Below, piece after piece: positions 22,902 to 31,946 of a stretch of DNA of 64,000 nucleotides (the stretch's first letter is position 1; each line of letters opens with the position of its first letter). The stretch covers positions 3,844,501 through 3,908,500 of the forward strand of contig CP124529.1 of NCBI GenBank assembly GCA_029953615.1. Direction: 5' to 3'. The notes under the pieces were generated by a model, which ran no database searches, had not been told where the DNA came from, and worked only from the letters and a program-made list of their open reading frames with translations. A program made the translations under genes and the position numbers. This DNA is from Pseudomonas putida (GTDB lineage Bacteria > Pseudomonadota > Gammaproteobacteria > Pseudomonadales > Pseudomonadaceae).

Positions 22902-25034
22902 CTAGAAGCTGACCGAAGCCGACAGCCGAGCCGTCCGCGGTGCCCCCTGGAACAGGTAGTTATCCCCCAGGTAATCCCCCACATCGCGCCAATAACGCTT
23001 GTCGAGCACGTTATCCACACTCAGCCGCAGCACCGTGTCATACCCGCCGATGCGCGTGCGGTAGCGGCTACCCACATCGAACACCGTATACCCACCAACT
23101 TTCACATTTCCCGCCTGGCTCGCATACTTGCTGGCGCTGTAACGTGCCCCGCCCAGCAGTGCCAGCCCCGGTACCGGCAGGCTGTACTCTGCCTGCAGCG
23201 CCGCGCGGAACCTGGGTACGTTGATCGCCTGGTGGCCTTCATAATCATCGGTACCACTGTTCTGCAGCCGCGCCCGAATGGCCGCGGCGCTGGCCTGCAG
23301 TTGCAGGTTCGAGGTCACCCAGCCACTTGCCCCCAGCTCCAGACCAGTATTCTTCTGCCGGCCCTGCTGCACGTAGGTGAAGTGGCCGGCGCCGTCCGGG
23401 CGGGCGTACTGGTATGCCTGGCGGATCTGGAACAGCGCGGCGCTGAAACTCAGGCCTTGCCAGTCGTGCTTGAGGCCCAGTTCCAGCTGGTGCGAGGTCG
23501 TCGGTGCGAGGATTTCGAATTTGTTCTCGGTGAACCACGGTGCGGTACCGCCTGCTGACAGGCCCTTGGCGTAGCTGGCGTACACCGTGGTATCCGGCTG
23601 GGGCTTGTAGATAAGCGCAGCGTCAGGCAGCAATTCGTACTGCCGGGTATGGCGGCCGGATATGCCGTCCTCATTCCAGGTTTTCTCGTCCAGGCGTACT
23701 TCACGGGCACCCAGTACGGTCTGCCATTGCTCGTTGAAGCTGATGCGATCACTAACGAACAGCCCGTACTGGCGGCTGTCCAGGCGACGTTCGCCAGACC
23801 TGACGGATTTGTCGGATGGATCAAAGGCGGGCGCACCGGTGTGGATGTTGCCTGTACCTACCCATTCCATATAGCTGGGGCGCTGATCCAGCGTGCGCCG
23901 CTGCGCGCTGGTGCCCACAGTCAGCTCATGCCCTACGCCCAGCGCATCGAAGCGCCCGTTGAGCATGGCCTGCGCCTCGTCGGTGCGGCGGGTGTCGTCG
24001 GGGCTGCGGAAGTCGTAAATGTCGTAGTCGCCGTTGCCGCCGAAGAACGCACCTTCGCTCGAGCCCCAGGCAAACGAGCTGTAGTCATCGATCACCACCT
24101 TGCTGCGCGAGGCACTCAAGGTTCCTGTCCAGGCTTCGTTGAAACGGTATTCGAAGCGCCCGCCCAGGTTCAGCGCATCGTTCTGCACCGGCTTGGCCCA
24201 GTGCTGGTAGGCCAGGCGGTCGTCCGGGTCGATGCCGTGGGGCACTTCGCTGCCACCGAGCAACTGGTAACCGGGTACCGAGCGCTGTTCACGGTGCTGG
24301 TATTCGGCATCCAGTTGCAGGGTGGCATCCGGGTTGATCTGCCAGTCGAAGGCCAGCGAGGCGAAGTCGCGCTTGCCGTCGGCGTGGTCGACGTAGGAGC
24401 GGATGTCTTCATGGGCCAGGTTGGCACGCAGGCCGAACTGCCGTTCGCTGCCGAACCAGCCGCCGAGGTCGGTGGCCAGGTAGCGTTCGCCTTGTTCGTT
24501 GGTCGACAGCGTGACGCTGCGCACGTCTTCGGCGCGCTTGGTCACATAGTTGACCAGGCCGCCCGGCTCCGAAACACCGCTCTGCAGCCCGGACAGGCCC
24601 TTGAGCAGCTCCACCTGCTGCTTGTTCTCCAGGGCCACGTTGTGCTCGCCGGCGATGGTCTGGCCATTGATGCGGTAGCTGCTGGCGGCATTCAGCTCGA
24701 AGCCGCGCACATTGAAGTTTTCGTAGTAGCCGATGGGGGCGTAGCTTTCGCCCACCGAGGCGTCGCTTTGCAGCACTTCGCTGAGCTGGCGCACCTGGCG
24801 GTCTTCCAGCAGTTGCTGGCTGAACACGCTGATCGAAGCAGGGGTGTCGAGCAAGGGGGCGGACTGGAAGCCACCTACCGCTGCCTGGCGTGCCTGGTAG
24901 CCGTCATTGGCGTAGGTGTCAGACACCTGCAGCGGGGCCAGTAACACGCTGTCTTCGGCAAGCACATGGGGGCAATGCAGGGCCAGGCCCAGGCTGAGCA
25001 GGCTCAGGGGCAGGCGAGGGTGACGCGGGGGCAT
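22902..25034 (-). CDS. TonB-dependent siderophore receptor, 710 aa
   Basis: Outer-membrane importer of a ferric siderophore. Signal peptide MPPRHPRLPLSLLSLGLALH; plug domain about residues 45-180 (TPASISVFSQQLLEDRQVRQ, VELLKGLSGLQSGVSEPGGL), then a 22-strand barrel ending in the C-terminal SASVSF with terminal Phe. There is no extra N-terminal signalling domain, so it is not an FecA/FpvA-type transducer. I chose the ATG at 25034, with CAGGAG upstream. No biosynthetic, sigma or TonB gene adjoins it. A REP pair begins within 40 bp upstream, and no Fur box was seen. Confidence 0.93.
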   Translation of the reverse strand: MPPRHPRLPLSLLSLGLALHCPHVLAEDSVLLAPLQVSDTYANDGYQARQAAVGGFQSAPLLDTPASISVFSQQLLEDRQVRQLSEVLQSDASVGESYAPIGYYENFNVRGFELNAASSYRINGQTIAGEHNVALENKQQVELLKGLSGLQSGVSEPGGLVNYVTKRAEDVRSVTLSTNEQGERYLATDLGGWFGSERQFGLRANLAHEDIRSYVDHADGKRDFASLAFDWQINPDATLQLDAEYQHREQRSVPGYQLLGGSEVPHGIDPDDRLAYQHWAKPVQNDALNLGGRFEYRFNEAWTGTLSASRSKVVIDDYSSFAWGSSEGAFFGGNGDYDIYDFRSPDDTRRTDEAQAMLNGRFDALGVGHELTVGTSAQRRTLDQRPSYMEWVGTGNIHTGAPAFDPSDKSVRSGERRLDSRQYGLFVSDRISFNEQWQTVLGAREVRLDEKTWNEDGISGRHTRQYELLPDAALIYKPQPDTTVYASYAKGLSAGGTAPWFTENKFEILAPTTSHQLELGLKHDWQGLSFSAALFQIRQAYQYARPDGAGHFTYVQQGRQKNTGLELGASGWVTSNLQLQASAAAIRARLQNSGTDDYEGHQAINVPRFRAALQAEYSLPVPGLALLGGARYSASKYASQAGNVKVGGYTVFDVGSRYRTRIGGYDTVLRLSVDNVLDKRYWRDVGDYLGDNYLFQGAPRTARLSASVSF

Positions 25035-25062
25035 GCGGTGGGGCTCCTGGATGCGCGACACC

Positions 25063-25170
25063 TGTGCCGGCCTCTTCGCGGGCTCGCCCGCTCCCACAGG
25101 GACTGCGCCAACTTAAGCGCAGCGCTGTTCCTGTGGGAGCGGGCGAGCCCGCGAAGAGGCCAGTACAGGC
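25063..25170. repeat. REP pair, class A (inverted)
   Basis: TCTTCGCGGGCTCGCCCGCT and its inverted partner, directly upstream of the receptor gene. Confidence 0.9.
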
Positions 25171-25173
25171 CAT

Positions 25174-25200
25174 GAAAAAAGGCGGCATCTTACCGCCGCC
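25174..25200 (-). terminator. intrinsic terminator on the minus strand
   Basis: On the minus strand GGCGG and CCGCC flank a short loop and are followed by a run of six T. It ends the small gene at 25237-25617 and isolates the receptor gene from it. Confidence 0.75.
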
Positions 25201-25236
25201 TTCAACATAAAACGATCCGGGCCCTGCGATATCCAG

Positions 25237-25617
25237 TCAGCCTTTATTGGCCGGCCGCCTGTGTTGCCGCCAGTTGTCATCGATCTTCGACCAGGTCTTG
25301 CCATCGGTAATGGCCATGAGCTTGCGCCCGTCCTTGAAGGTAGCCAGGAAGGTAGCTTCTTCTTCCTTGCCACCCAGCCACAGCCCGGCCAGCAACCCCA
25401 CCGGCCCGGCCACCAGGGCCCCGGCCACGCCCCAGCCCAGGGCGCTGCCCAGGCTACGGCTTGATTCCAGGCTGGCCAGCCGCAGGTCGCTGATGCGTGC
25501 CAGGGAAATCCGCTCGCCCGGGGAGGGGCTGCGCGGGGTCTTGAGCGTGAGCGATCCGTTGCGATACTCGCCTTCACCTTGCAAGAAATCGCCGGATTGC
25601 ACCGTGAGTCTTGTCAT
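25237..25617 (-). CDS. protein of unknown function with a glycine-rich helix, 126 aa
   Basis: Starts MTRLTVQSGDFLQGEGEYRN. Residues 10-50 look beta-rich; residues 57-82 (LGWGVAGALVAGPVGLLAGL) form a glycine-zipper-like hydrophobic helix; the remainder (FLATFKDGRKLMAITDGKTW) is again beta-like. This suggests a small membrane-associated protein with cytoplasmic flanks. No family is named. It is followed on its own strand by a terminator. Confidence 0.8.
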   Translation of the reverse strand: MTRLTVQSGDFLQGEGEYRNGSLTLKTPRSPSPGERISLARISDLRLASLESSRSLGSALGWGVAGALVAGPVGLLAGLWLGGKEEEATFLATFKDGRKLMAITDGKTWSKIDDNWRQHRRPANKG

Positions 25618-25681
25618 AACGTCGTCCTGTCAGGGAAAGGGCATTGACCAGCGCCTACTCAGCGCTGCCCGGGCGGGCAAG

Positions 25682-26892
25682 TCAACGGCCATGCGACGGA
25701 GGGTCGTGCGGAGCTGCCTGCAAAGCGTTGTTGCGCTCGGCCAACCCCCACGCCAGCAACGCCAGCCCGCCAATCACCAATCCCGCCACCACAATCCCCA
25801 TCCAGCCTTGGTACTGGAACAACTGCGTGCCCAGCAGCGATCCCAGTGCCCCGCCAATGAAGTAGCAGGTTATATACCCGGCATTCAGCCGCGTACGCGC
25901 CTCGGGCCGCAACGCAATCACCGCATTCTGGTTGCTCACGTGCACCAGTTGCACTGCCAGGTCGAGCATCAGCACGCCCAGCAGCAAGGCCGGCAACGAC
26001 TGTTCGGCAAAGCCCAGAGGCACCCACGACAGCAGCAGTACCACCAACCCCACGGTAGTACCCAGCGAGCCCTGGCCACGGTCGGCCAGGCGCCCGGCCC
26101 AGTTGGCCGACAGCGCACCTGCTGCACCGGCCAGGCCAAACAGGCCTATCACGGCGTCCGAATAGTGGTACGGGCCTTGCGCCAGCAGGAATGCCAGTGG
26201 CGTCCAGAACAAGGCGAACAGGCTGAACGCCAGCAGACCGAGCAGCGAGCGCAGGCGCAGCACCGGTTCTTCGAGGAACAGGCGGAACACCGAGCCGATC
26301 AGCGCCGGATACTTCAGCCCGGCATGGCTGTGGTGTTGCGGCAGGCTGCGGTACAGCGCCACGGCGGTGATGGCCATCAGCGCCGCGGCAAGTACGTAGA
26401 TGCTGCGCCAGCCACCCAGCTCGGCCATGAAGCCGGCGGCGGTACGCGCCAGCAGGATGCCCAGCAGCAGGCCGCTCATCAATGTGCCGACCGCGCGCTA
26501 CCGCGCTGGTGTGGCTCGCTGAGGGTCGCGGCCATGGGCACGAGGATTTGCGCCACCACCGAGAACAGCCCGGTCAGCGCCGTGCCAAGGATCAGCCAGG
26601 GCAGGCTCGGTGCGCAGGCACTGATGACCAGGCCCAGGGTGGAAATGGCGGTCATTACCGTGATCAGCCGGCGCTGCTCGAACAGGTCGCCCAGCGGCGC
26701 CAGCAGCAGCAGGCCGGCGCCATAGCTGAGCTGCGCGGCAATGACGATGCTGCCGGCACTGGCGGTGCTCAGGCCGAACTGCTGGGCGATGCTGTGCAGC
26801 AACGGTTGCGCGTAGTAGTTACTGGCGACGGCCAGGCCGGTGGCGGTGGCCATCAGCAGGATCAGGGCACGGCTGAGCGTGGGGGTATGCAT
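25682..26892 (-). pseudogene. MFS transporter, broken by a small indel
   Basis: The first frame from MHTPTLSRALILLMATATGL (26892) covers about helices 1-4 and ends PHQRGSARSAH. The family sequence resumes in another frame as VGTLMSGLLLGILLARTAAG and runs to 25682 for about eight more helices. The break is in the run CCGCGCGC at about 26491-26498; removal of two bases or addition of one restores about 403 residues. It resembles drug/proton antiporters of the YnfM/DHA type. An assembly indel in a GC repeat is the likeliest cause. Confidence 0.85.
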
Positions 26893-26933
26893 GCAGTTCT
26901 CGTGGCAGACGGAAGGTAGGAGCGGGTTCAACC

Positions 26934-27045
26934 TGTGCCGCCCCTTTCGCGGGCTTGCCCGCTCCCACAGAATTATCACAGGGTTCGATACCGGTGGGAT
27001 ACCTGTGGGAGCGGGCGTGCCCGCGAAGAGGCCGGAACAGGCAAC
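26934..27045. repeat. REP pair, class A (inverted)
   Basis: TTTCGCGGGCTTGCCCGCTC and its inverted partner, between two minus-strand genes. Confidence 0.9.
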
Positions 27046-27052
27046 CCTTCAA

Positions 27053-27802
27053 TCAGGCAGCAAACCCGCCATCGACCGTCAGGCTGGCCCCGGTAATGTA
27101 CCCCGCTTCGGGCCCTGCCAGGTAAGCCACGAAGCTGGCAATTTCATCCGCCTCGCCATACCGCCCGACCGCCATCAGCGGGATCAGGCTGTCAGCGAAC
27201 TCGCCGCTGGCCGGGTTCATGTCGGTGTCCACCGGCCCTGGCTGCACGTTGTTCACGGTAATGCCTTTCGGCCCCAGGTCGCGGGCCATGCCGCGGGTCA
27301 GGCCGACCAGCGCCGACTTGCTCATGGCATAGGGGGCGCCACCGGCAAACGGCATGCGCTCGGCGTTGGTGCTGCCAATGTTGATGATGCGCCCCCCTTG
27401 GCCCATGTAGCGTGCCGCTGCCTGGCTGGCGACGAACACGCTGCGCACGTTCACCGCCAGCATGTGATCGAAGTCGGCCAGGTCGAATTCGCTCACCGGC
27501 GCTACCGCCAGTACACCGGCGTTGTTGACCAGGATATCCAGCCGGCCGAAGGCCTTCACGGTGTCATCCACGGCCAGTTGCACGGCCGCCGCGTCTGCAC
27601 TGTCGGCCCTCAGGGCCAAGGCCTTGCCGCCGTTTTCGGTAATTTCCTGCGCCAGCGCCTGCGCCGGGCCGGCGGAACTCACATAGGTGAAGGCCACCTG
27701 TGCGCCTTCGCGGGCCAGGCGTCGCACGATGGCTGCGCCGATGCCGCGGGAACCGCCCTGTACCAGGGCTACTTTGCCTTCGAGGGTATATTGCTTGGAC
27801 AT
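27053..27802 (-). CDS. short-chain dehydrogenase/reductase, 249 aa
   Basis: A classical NAD(P)-dependent SDR: nucleotide loop VQGGSRGIGAAIVRRL (GxxxGIG), NNAG in ILVNNAGVLAVAP, catalytic Ser in INIGSTNAE and the YAMSK tetrad segment, C-terminal ITGASLTVDGGFAA. Start at 27802 with AGGAG upstream (MSKQYTLEGKVALVQ). The substrate is unknown; it resembles 3-oxoacyl-ACP-reductase-like enzymes. It diverges from a LysR gene across a 31-bp inverted repeat, so that regulator probably controls it. Confidence 0.93.
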   Translation of the reverse strand: MSKQYTLEGKVALVQGGSRGIGAAIVRRLAREGAQVAFTYVSSAGPAQALAQEITENGGKALALRADSADAAAVQLAVDDTVKAFGRLDILVNNAGVLAVAPVSEFDLADFDHMLAVNVRSVFVASQAAARYMGQGGRIINIGSTNAERMPFAGGAPYAMSKSALVGLTRGMARDLGPKGITVNNVQPGPVDTDMNPASGEFADSLIPLMAVGRYGEADEIASFVAYLAGPEAGYITGASLTVDGGFAA

Positions 27803-27867
27803 GCTGATCTCCTGCTGGAAGCCAGGCCGGAATGCCTTGGATGGGCGCAGTATCGGCGTTTGATTAC

Positions 27868-27898
27868 CTGCTGATAAGATGGCAATCACTATCAGCAG
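27868..27898. promoter_or_regulatory. LysR-type operator between SDR and lysR
   Basis: Perfect 9-bp arms CTGCTGATA (27868-27876) and TATCAGCAG (27890-27898) separated by 13 bp, in the 118-bp divergent intergenic region. The geometry contains the T-N11-A pattern of LysR regulators. Confidence 0.7.
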
Positions 27899-27920
27899 AG
27901 TAAACCTTGGGTTGCCAATC

Positions 27921-28859
27921 ATGGCCGTGGAATCGTTCAACGCGTTGGAGTGCTTCATCCGCAGTGCCGAGGTTGGCAGCTTTGCCGAGGCCGCCAGGCG
28001 CCTCAGCATTACCCCGGCTGCCGTAGGCAAGCACGTGGCCCAGCTGGAAGCGCGCCTGGGGGTGCGGTTGTTCCAGCGTAGTACCCGCAAGCTGACCCTG
28101 ACCGAGGCGGGGCAGCGATTTCTGGGCGAAGTCAGTGACAGCTTCCGCACCATCCAGTATGCCGTGGCTAACCTGGCCAGCAGCGAAGGCCAGCCGGCCG
28201 GGTTGTTGCGGGTGAGCATGGGCACGGTGTTCGGGCGCTTGTATGTGTTGCCATTGCTGTGTGAGTTTCTGCGTCGCTACCCGGCCATCACCCCGGACTG
28301 GCATTTCGACAATCGCCAGGTCGACCTGATCGGCCAGGGCTTCGATGCGGCGATTGGTGGTGGCTTCGATCTGCCGCCTGGGGTGGTGGCGCGCAAGCTG
28401 ACCCCGGCGCACCGGGTGCTGGTGGCGGCGCCGGCGTACTTGGGGCGACACGCGCCGATTGACGACCCGCAGGTACTACAACGGCATGACGGTATCCTGA
28501 TCCGCTCGCCGCAGACCGGGCGAGTGCGCTCATGGCCGTTGACCAGCCGCTGGCAGGTACAGCAACCCTTGCAGTTGCGCCAGACGATGACCATGAGCGA
28601 TTCGGATGCAGCTTGCGCGGTGGCCGAGCAGGGGTTGGGGATTGCCCTGGTGAGCCTGCCGTTTGCCGTGCCGTACCTGGAAGGTGGACGCCTGCGGCGG
28701 GTGCTACCGGACTGGTATGTGGACGATGGGCATATCAGCCTGTATTTCGCCGAGCACAAGCTGCTACCGGGCAAGACCCGGGCGTTTATCGACTTTGTGG
28801 TGGAGCAGTTCGCCGAACAGGGGTTGGCGCGGCGGTTCGATGCCTTGCAAACCCTTTAG
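27921..28859 (+). CDS. LysR-family transcriptional regulator, 312 aa
   Basis: The N-terminal winged helix-turn-helix (residues 5-62) contains FIRSAEVGSFAEAARRLSIT and AVGKHVAQLEARLGVRLFQR; it is followed by the linker helix and the two-lobed effector domain. I chose the ATG at 27921 (MAVESFNALECF), which begins right at the helix-turn-helix as in most LysR proteins. Divergent from the SDR, so autoregulation and control of the SDR are likely. Effector unknown. Confidence 0.93.
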   Translation: MAVESFNALECFIRSAEVGSFAEAARRLSITPAAVGKHVAQLEARLGVRLFQRSTRKLTLTEAGQRFLGEVSDSFRTIQYAVANLASSEGQPAGLLRVSMGTVFGRLYVLPLLCEFLRRYPAITPDWHFDNRQVDLIGQGFDAAIGGGFDLPPGVVARKLTPAHRVLVAAPAYLGRHAPIDDPQVLQRHDGILIRSPQTGRVRSWPLTSRWQVQQPLQLRQTMTMSDSDAACAVAEQGLGIALVSLPFAVPYLEGGRLRRVLPDWYVDDGHISLYFAEHKLLPGKTRAFIDFVVEQFAEQGLARRFDALQTL

Positions 28860-28872
28860 CTGTGTATTGCCT

Positions 28873-28978
28873 GTACCGGCCTCTTCGCGGGCACGCCCGC
28901 TCCCACAGGTACACCACAGATCTCAAGTGCTGTGATATCCCTGTGGGAGCGGGCGTGCCCGCGAAGAGGCCCGGTCAG
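28873..28978. repeat. REP pair, class A (inverted)
   Basis: TCTTCGCGGGCACGCCCGCT and its inverted partner, between converging genes. Confidence 0.9.
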
Positions 28979-29445
28979 ACAACGTCGACAATGAACAATG
29001 CCTGCGGCCCCAGGCTCAGCTCGTCATCAACCCTCTTGCCGATCAACTGCTGCCCCAGCGGCGAGCGCGGGGTAATCACCGTCACCAGCCCGTCCCCCTC
29101 GCCAATCTTCAACCCCGCCGCCTCGGGCCCGAGGAACAGCCGGCGCTGCCCGCCATCCTCGTCCTCCAGCGTCACCAGGTTGCTCACCTGCACCCCGCGC
29201 GCCGGATCATAATCACGCAACAGCAGTTGCTGGTAGGTCAGCAGCGCCTTGCGGATCTCGGCGCTGCGGCGGGCCTGGCCGGTGGCCAGGTACGAGGCTT
29301 CCAGGCCCAGGGTGTCGTACTTGTTCTCGGCGATGTTCTCTTCGGCTGTGGCGGCTTCATACGCGGTTTGCGCTGCGCGGGTCAGCACATCCAGGTCATG
29401 CTCGAGGGTGGCGACGATCTGCGCCAGCAGGCGGGGCTTGTCCAT
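28975..29445 (-). CDS. GreA/GreB-family C-terminal-domain protein, 156 aa
   Basis: Starts MDKPRLLAQIVATLEHDLDV. The N-terminal 75 residues are two antiparallel helices (a short coiled coil), and the C-terminal half is an FKBP-like fold as in Gre factors: TPRSPLGQQLIGKRVDDEL matches the SPLGxALLGKxxGD signature. It may bind the RNA polymerase secondary channel. It lacks a clear pair of acidic residues at the coiled-coil tip, so cleavage-stimulating activity is not assured. It follows the upstream membrane-protein gene with a 2-bp gap. Confidence 0.82.
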   Translation of the reverse strand: MDKPRLLAQIVATLEHDLDVLTRAAQTAYEAATAEENIAENKYDTLGLEASYLATGQARRSAEIRKALLTYQQLLLRDYDPARGVQVSNLVTLEDEDGGQRRLFLGPEAAGLKIGEGDGLVTVITPRSPLGQQLIGKRVDDELSLGPQALFIVDVV

Positions 29446-29447
29446 GG

Positions 29448-29846
29448 TCAGTAACAGAACTCCAGCACGTTGGCCTGGCTTTTATCGGTGGGCGCGGTGC
29501 GGTTCTGCTGCAGCCAGAACTGGCACTTGGGGCTGTTGAGGTTGCGCGGGTTGCCTTGCGCGGCCTCGGCCGCCTGTTGCAGTTCCTGCTTGTGCAGGAT
29601 GTCCTTGTAGCGCTCGAACATTTCCGCCTGGGCATCCGCTGCAGGGGCTGGCGCCGGCGGCGTGGCAGGCCGGTAAGCACTGGGGACCACGGCCTGGGCC
29701 AGTGGCTGTACCTGCTGCGGCCACAGTTGCAGGGCCAGCCACAGGCTGGCGGCGATCGCCACGGCGCCCAGCCACAGGCCAAAGGCAACGCACAGGATCA
29801 ACGGCAACGGCTTGAGGGTGATCTTCAGTTCTCGGTGGCGCGGCAT
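29448..29846 (-). CDS. small membrane protein of unknown function, 132 aa
   Basis: Starts MPRHRELKITLKPLPLILCV; one long hydrophobic helix (residues 14-42), then a proline/alanine-rich linker and a periplasmic domain with two cysteines (PKCQFWLQQ and EFCY) that could form a disulfide. Its stop lies 2 bp before the Gre-like start, indicating one transcript. No family recognised. Confidence 0.8.
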   Translation of the reverse strand: MPRHRELKITLKPLPLILCVAFGLWLGAVAIAASLWLALQLWPQQVQPLAQAVVPSAYRPATPPAPAPAADAQAEMFERYKDILHKQELQQAAEAAQGNPRNLNSPKCQFWLQQNRTAPTDKSQANVLEFCY

Positions 29847-29976
29847 GGCAGCCTCCTGGCAGGGTGGTCGGGAGGCATTGTCGCATGCGCCCGGGTATTT
29901 TTCCGCGCAGGTGCTTTTGTCAGCGACAATTTATGCGCAGAATGCGCGGTTTTTCCGCCGGGCGAGGGCAGGGCAC

Positions 29977-31104
29977 ATGAAAGCCACCTGGGACATCTTC
30001 TGCAGTGTCGTCGACAACTACGGCGATATAGGCGTGACCTGGCGCCTGGCCCGGCAGCTGGTGGCCGAGCACGGCCTGGCTGTACGCCTGTGGGTGGATG
30101 ACCTCAATGCGTTCACGCCCATGTGCCCGGGTGCCGATGCCAGTGCCCCGCAGCAGTGGCAGCACGGTGTGGAGGTGCGCCAGTGGCCGGTAACCTGGTT
30201 ACCGGTGGCGCCGGCCGATGTGGTAATCGGTGCCTTCGCCTGCCAGTTGCCAGTAGCTTATGTAGAGGCGATGCGTGCTCGCGCCACGCCGCCGCTGTGG
30301 CTGAACCTCGAATACCTCAGTGCCGAGGACTGGGTGGAGGGCTGCCATGGCTTGCCTTCGCCGCAGCCCAATGGCTTGCGCAAGGTGTTTTTCTTTCCCG
30401 GCTTTACCGAAAAAACCGGTGGCCTGCTGCGCGAGCGCTCGCTGCTGGCTCGGCGTGATGCGTTCCAGCAGGGCAAACGGCAGGCATTTTTGCAGGGGCT
30501 TGGCGTAAACCCTGAAGCGGGAACGTTGCTGGTCTCCCTGTTCGCCTACGAAAACCCGCAACTGGGCAACTGGCTTGATGCCTTGGCCTCAGGCGAGCAA
30601 CCCTGTCACCTGCTGGTACCGCAAGGCCGCGTTGTCGCGGGGCTCAGCCAGTGGCTTGGCGAGGCGGCTCTGCCCGTGGGCTGCGTGCGCAAGCGAGGAG
30701 TGCTGACCGTACAGGTACTGCCTTTCGTCAGCCAGGACGACTACGACCGGTTGCTGTGGAGCTGCGATTTCAACGCCGTGCGCGGCGAGGACTCGTTCGT
30801 GCGCGCGCAGTGGGCCGGTCAGCCGATGCTGTGGCATATCTACGTGCAGGACGAGAATGCCCATTGGGAAAAGCTTGAAGCGTTTTTGGCGCATTATCGT
30901 CACGGATTGTCAGACGATGCCGATGCCGCCCTGCTTGGCCTGTGGCGTGCCTGGAACATGGACCGTGACATGGGCCAGGCCTGGCAGGCGGCCCGCCGGC
31001 ACTGGCCGGAGCTGCAGCAGCATGCCCGGCTTTGGGCCGCGCGACAGGCCGCTCAGCCGGACCTTGCCACAGCGCTAGTACACTTTTACCGAAATTCGCT
31101 ATGA
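29977..31104 (+). CDS. earP: EF-P arginine 32 rhamnosyltransferase EarP, 375 aa
   Basis: Uses dTDP-rhamnose to rhamnosylate Arg32 of elongation factor P, which the ribosome needs for polyproline translation. GT-B fold with the N-terminal DNYGDIGVTWRLARQL motif carrying the functionally important Asp13 and Asp17, and the C-terminal RGEDSFVRAQWAGQPMLWHI donor site. Start MKATWDIFCSVVDN at 29977; the length matches the family. efp follows 48 bp downstream, and its substrate Arg is present there. Inverting glycosyltransferase, cytosolic. Confidence 0.97.
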   Translation: MKATWDIFCSVVDNYGDIGVTWRLARQLVAEHGLAVRLWVDDLNAFTPMCPGADASAPQQWQHGVEVRQWPVTWLPVAPADVVIGAFACQLPVAYVEAMRARATPPLWLNLEYLSAEDWVEGCHGLPSPQPNGLRKVFFFPGFTEKTGGLLRERSLLARRDAFQQGKRQAFLQGLGVNPEAGTLLVSLFAYENPQLGNWLDALASGEQPCHLLVPQGRVVAGLSQWLGEAALPVGCVRKRGVLTVQVLPFVSQDDYDRLLWSCDFNAVRGEDSFVRAQWAGQPMLWHIYVQDENAHWEKLEAFLAHYRHGLSDDADAALLGLWRAWNMDRDMGQAWQAARRHWPELQQHARLWAARQAAQPDLATALVHFYRNSL

Positions 31105-31105
31105 T
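31100..31105 (+). promoter_or_regulatory. -10-like box for efp inside the earP stop codon
   Basis: TATGAT overlaps the earP TGA (31102-31104), 48 bp before efp. The -35 is not evident. Confidence 0.4.
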
Positions 31106-31152
31106 ACGCGGCCTCGATTTTTATAAATCCATCCAGATTCGGATACTTCGTA

Positions 31153-31722
31153 ATGAAAACTGGTAAAGAGCTGAAACCCGGTACCGTCCTGCGGATCGAC
31201 AACGACCCGTGGCTGGTTCAAAAAGCTGAGTTCACCAAGTCGGGTCGTAACAGCGCGATCATGAAGACCAAGCTGAAGAACCTGCTGACCGGCTACAAGA
31301 CCGAAACCGTCTACGGTGCAGACGACAAGCTGGACGACGTGATCCTGGATCGCAAAGAAGCGACCCTGTCGTTCATCAACGGTGACGAATACACCTTCAT
31401 GGACACCACCGACTACACCATGTACGAACTGAACGCCGAGGACATCGAAGCCGTTCTGCCGTATATCGAAGAAGGCATGGAAGACGTCTGCGAAGCCGTA
31501 TTCTTCGAGGGCCGTCTGGTATCGGTTGAACTGCCGACCACCATCAGCCGCCAGGTTGTCTACACCGAGAACGCTGCACGCGGCGACACCTCGGGCAAGG
31601 TCATGAAGCCTGCCAAGCTGAAGAACGGTACCGAGATCTCGGTTGCCGACTTCATCCAGATCGACGAGTGGATCGATATCGACACTCGCGACAACAGCTT
31701 CAAAGGCCGCTCCAAGAAGTAA
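31153..31722 (+). CDS. efp: elongation factor P, 189 aa
   Basis: Stimulates peptide-bond formation at polyproline stalls. The KOW-like N-terminal domain begins [17 protein letters not shown]; the tip loop [10 protein letters not shown] places Arg at residue 32, the EarP-type modification site, rather than the Lys34 of EpmA species. Two OB domains follow, ending [10 protein letters not shown]. Neighbouring earP confirms the arginine-rhamnosylation pathway. A strong terminator follows. Confidence 0.98.
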   Translation: MKTGKELKPGTVLRIDNDPWLVQKAEFTKSGRNSAIMKTKLKNLLTGYKTETVYGADDKLDDVILDRKEATLSFINGDEYTFMDTTDYTMYELNAEDIEAVLPYIEEGMEDVCEAVFFEGRLVSVELPTTISRQVVYTENAARGDTSGKVMKPAKLKNGTEISVADFIQIDEWIDIDTRDNSFKGRSKK

Positions 31723-31740
31723 TCCTTCTTGTGAAACGCA

Positions 31741-31769
31741 AAAAACCCGGCCTTGGCCGGGTTTTTTTT
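31741..31769 (+). terminator. intrinsic terminator after efp
   Basis: CCCGGCC-TT-GGCCGGG followed by eight T. Confidence 0.93.
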
Positions 31770-31799
31770 GTGCTTGCAAACTTCCAGGCTGCGGCACGC

Positions 31800-31932
31800 T
31801 TCCCTTGTAGGAGCGGCCTTGTGTCGCGATGGGGCGCGAAGCGGCCCCGGCAATCTCACAGGAATACTTGCTTTTGCAAGCCAATCCTGGGGCCGCTTTG
31901 CGGCCCATCGCGACACAAGGCCGCTCCTACAG
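31800..31932. repeat. REP pair, class C (inverted)
   Basis: CCTTGTAGGAGCGGCCTTGT and its inverted partner. An intact class C site, useful for comparison with the occupied one at 18433. Confidence 0.88.
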
Positions 31933-31946
31933 GGACCGCGTGAGCT

